A stretch of DNA of 7,687 nucleotides, from NCBI GenBank assembly GCA_011375275.1, contig DRLW01000346.1:1-7687 (forward strand), given 5' to 3'. A program made the position numbers and the translations under genes. Below are positions 6,003 through 7,687 of this stretch, piece after piece; the first letter of the stretch is position 1; each line of letters begins with the position of its first letter. The notes beneath the pieces were generated by a model, which was given only the letters and a program-made list of their open reading frames with translations, searched no databases and was not told the DNA's origin. The stretch is from Bacteroidota bacterium (GTDB taxonomy: Bacteria; Zhuqueibacterota; Zhuqueibacteria; Zhuqueibacterales; Geothermadaptataceae).

Positions 6003-7667
6003 TCAGGCCAGAATCCGTCCCGGCCGTGCGCCGGTATGCTCGCCGTCGCGGATCACCGGCACGCCGTTGACGATCACCTGCTCGATGCCCTGTGGATATT
6101 TTTTGGGATCGGCAAATGTAGCACGATCCCGCACCTGCTCCGGATCGAAAACGACGATATCTGCGGGCAATCCCTGCTGCAGACGTCCGCGGTCAGCCAG
6201 GCCGATGATTTCAGCAGGCAGGGAGGTCATTTTCCGGATAGCCGTGGCCAGGTCAAACGTCTGGCGCTCGCGCACGTAATAGGACAGCACGCGGGGGAAG
6301 GTGCCGAAGTTGCGCGGGTGCGGGCTGCCTGAAGCGAGCAGGCCTTCGGCTGCCAGAGCTGATCCATCGGAAGCCACCGCACACCATGGCCAGGCGAGAA
6401 TCGCTGCTGTGTTCTCCTCGCTCATGCCGAAACCAACCATGCCGCCACTTCCTTTTGAGAGCAGCATCATCTCGATGAGAAAGTCCAATGGCGCCTTGCC
6501 ATGCTCTGCAGCCAGAGTGCCCAGGCGTTTGCCTGCAAAAGCCGGGTTTGCGCTGAAATGTGAAATCATCACTGCATCCCATGAACCCAGCGAGGCGATT
6601 TTGGCCTGTACAGCTTCGCGGATTTTCGGCAGCACGCCGGGGTCCTGCAGGCGTTCGATAAACCGGCCCGCTTCGCCCTCGCGAGACCAGAGCGGGAAGA
6701 GATTGCGCAAACTGGTGTTGTAAGCGACATACGGATAGCGATCACACGTGAGCTGCAGACCCTGAGCGCGCGCCTTGCCGAGCAGCTCGAACAGCTCTTG
6801 CCGCTTGTCCCAGTTGCGCTGGCCCTGAATTTTCAGATGGCTGATGTTGAGCCGCACGCCTGCAGCACGCGCGATGCCGATGGCTTCGCGCACAGCTTCG
6901 AGCAGGTGATCGTCCTCATTGCGCATGTGGGTCGAGTAAAGGCCGCGTTTGCCGAGGACAGCAGCCAGCCCGGCCAGCTCATCTGCGCCGGCGAAGCTGC
7001 CCGGTGTATATTCCAGCCCGGAAGACAGGTGGCGGGCGCCCTGGCGTAAACTTTGGCGCAACAGGTTCTGCATGGCAGCGAGCTCTTTTGCGCCGGCGGG
7101 CCGATCCGCGTAACCCACGACATATTCCCGCAGCGTTCCGGCACCCACCATGCTGAGCACGTTGACCGCGATGCCCTGCGTCCGCAGGCGGGCATAAAAT
7201 CCGGCAAAATCGCGCCAATCGGGCAGAACGTTGTAGCGGTCGAGCAGGGACGTGCGCATCTGCTCAAACATGCTGTCATTCAGGGGCGCATAGGAGCCGC
7301 CATCCTGGCCGAGAATTTCTGTGGTCACGCCCTGGCGGATTTTCGACTGGGCATGTCCATCAGTCAGCAGGTCGTCTTCGCTGTGCGAGTGAATGTCGAT
7401 GAAGCCCGGGCAGACGATACGTTCCCGGGCATCGATGACCAGCCGGGCACGCGCGCCGGCAAGCGTGCCGATGCGGGCGATCCGGCCCTGTGCAATGCCG
7501 ATGTCGGCTGCAGTGGGGCTGTTCGACAGGCCGTCGTACACCAGACCGTTGCGTATGAGAATATCAAATTCCTGCCTCGCGGAGCGCGGGCTGAGCACGA
7601 CAGCGGGTGCTGCCAGGGCTGCTGCGCTGAGGTGCAGAAAACGGCGGCGACGCATTTTTTCGGGCAT
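6003..7667 (-). CDS. Tat-exported N-acyl-D-amino-acid deacylase (D-aminoacylase-type amidohydrolase)
   Basis: Predicted 554-aa metal-dependent hydrolase that would remove the acyl group from N-acyl-D-amino acids or related amides. A twin-arginine signal is clear: RRRRFLHLS (6-14), then an Ala-rich hydrophobic stretch to L25, likely cut near RSA30. Export to the periplasm or outside is therefore expected. The mature part has the family order: small beta-sandwich start FDILIRNGLVYDG (34-46), then PGFIDIHSHSEDD (87-99) with metal ligands H93/H95, GVTTEILGQDGG (113-124), THMRNED (246-252) with H247, NISHLKIQG (274-282) with H277, VASDGSAL (431-438) with D434 as catalytic Asp, RGRLQQGLPADIVVFD (493-508) and VIVNGVPV (531-538). 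Where classical D-aminoacylases have the metal-binding Cys of GNCG, this has Asp (D122 in GQDG). Start ATG 7667 is backed by GAAGGAG 5 nt upstream. It is the upstream gene of the operon with the peptidase. Exact substrate unknown; other amidohydrolase activities of this family remain possible. Confidence 0.92.
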   Translation of the reverse strand: MPEKMRRRRFLHLSAAALAAPAVVLSPRSARQEFDILIRNGLVYDGLSNSPTAADIGIAQGRIARIGTLAGARARLVIDARERIVCPGFIDIHSHSEDDLLTDGHAQSKIRQGVTTEILGQDGGSYAPLNDSMFEQMRTSLLDRYNVLPDWRDFAGFYARLRTQGIAVNVLSMVGAGTLREYVVGYADRPAGAKELAAMQNLLRQSLRQGARHLSSGLEYTPGSFAGADELAGLAAVLGKRGLYSTHMRNEDDHLLEAVREAIGIARAAGVRLNISHLKIQGQRNWDKRQELFELLGKARAQGLQLTCDRYPYVAYNTSLRNLFPLWSREGEAGRFIERLQDPGVLPKIREAVQAKIASLGSWDAVMISHFSANPAFAGKRLGTLAAEHGKAPLDFLIEMMLLSKGSGGMVGFGMSEENTAAILAWPWCAVASDGSALAAEGLLASGSPHPRNFGTFPRVLSYYVRERQTFDLATAIRKMTSLPAEIIGLADRGRLQQGLPADIVVFDPEQVRDRATFADPKKYPQGIEQVIVNGVPVIRDGEHTGARPGRILA

Positions 7668-7672
7668 GCTGG

Positions 7673-7679
7673 CTCCTTC
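7673..7679 (-). promoter_or_regulatory. Shine-Dalgarno of the deacylase gene
   Basis: The minus strand reads GAAGGAG, ending 5 nt before ATG 7667. The alternative ATG at 7655 would be 17 nt away. The promoter of the operon lies beyond the window edge. Confidence 0.75.
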
Positions 7680-7687
7680 GGTTCGGA

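Noticed and set aside
4175..6070. A 631-codon open frame on the plus strand, antisense to the peptidase gene
   Set aside because: It mirrors the GC-biased codons of the real gene, has low-complexity Arg/Gln/Val-rich translation, and shows no recognisable domain. The minus-strand gene has complete M14 motifs.
1..7687. CRISPR array, tRNA, rRNA, or transposase gene
   Set aside because: No regularly spaced repeat series, no cloverleaf or ribosomal RNA sequence, and no transposase or integrase motifs were seen on either strand.

Overview
The window is moderately GC-rich bacterial DNA with four well-supported protein genes and two informative non-coding stretches. The best taxonomic clue is the secreted protein encoded at 2229-3893. 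It ends in a C-terminal module with an NYPNPF motif and a WDGRNDVG...SGTFFYRL pattern, the FlgD-like / type IX-secretion sorting style domain abundant in the FCB superphylum and allied candidate phyla (Calditrichota, KSB1, Ignavibacteria and similar). I infer an uncultivated or environmental member of that assemblage. No ribosomal or other phylogenetic marker is present to confirm this.

Layout. Positions 35-1453 (minus strand) encode a LeuT-fold neurotransmitter:sodium symporter (NSS/SNF) family amino-acid-type transporter. Positions 1454-2228 are a long non-coding region between divergently transcribed genes. It holds promoter-like sites, a small dyad, a tandem 20-bp repeat and a 107-bp inverted-repeat element. 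Positions 2229-3893 (plus strand) encode an exported beta-propeller protein with a carboxypeptidase-regulatory-like domain set into it and the C-terminal sorting-like domain. Positions 3894-4126 are a convergent intergenic region packed with hairpins and degenerate direct repeats, one of which matches the element upstream of the propeller gene. Positions 7667 down to 4127 (minus strand) form a likely two-gene operon: a Tat-exported N-acyl-D-amino-acid deacylase-type amidohydrolase (6003-7667), followed after 112 bases by an M14 zinc carboxypeptidase (4127-5890) fused to a shortened, metal-site-less amidohydrolase-like domain.

How the genes may work together (inference). The deacylase, the carboxypeptidase and the sodium-coupled transporter would together suit hydrolysis of peptides or N-acyl/D-amino-acid compounds and uptake of the released amino acids. 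The propeller gene lies on the opposite strand, flanked by related repeats, and looks like an independent cassette between transporter and hydrolases.

The most notable signal is the peptidase fusion. Its C-terminal half looks like a D-aminoacylase-type domain that kept its edges (IRNATIIDGTG, VVPG, GRIRIGDFADI, VIVNGRPV) but lost the catalytic core, and it sits next to an intact member of what appears to be the same family.
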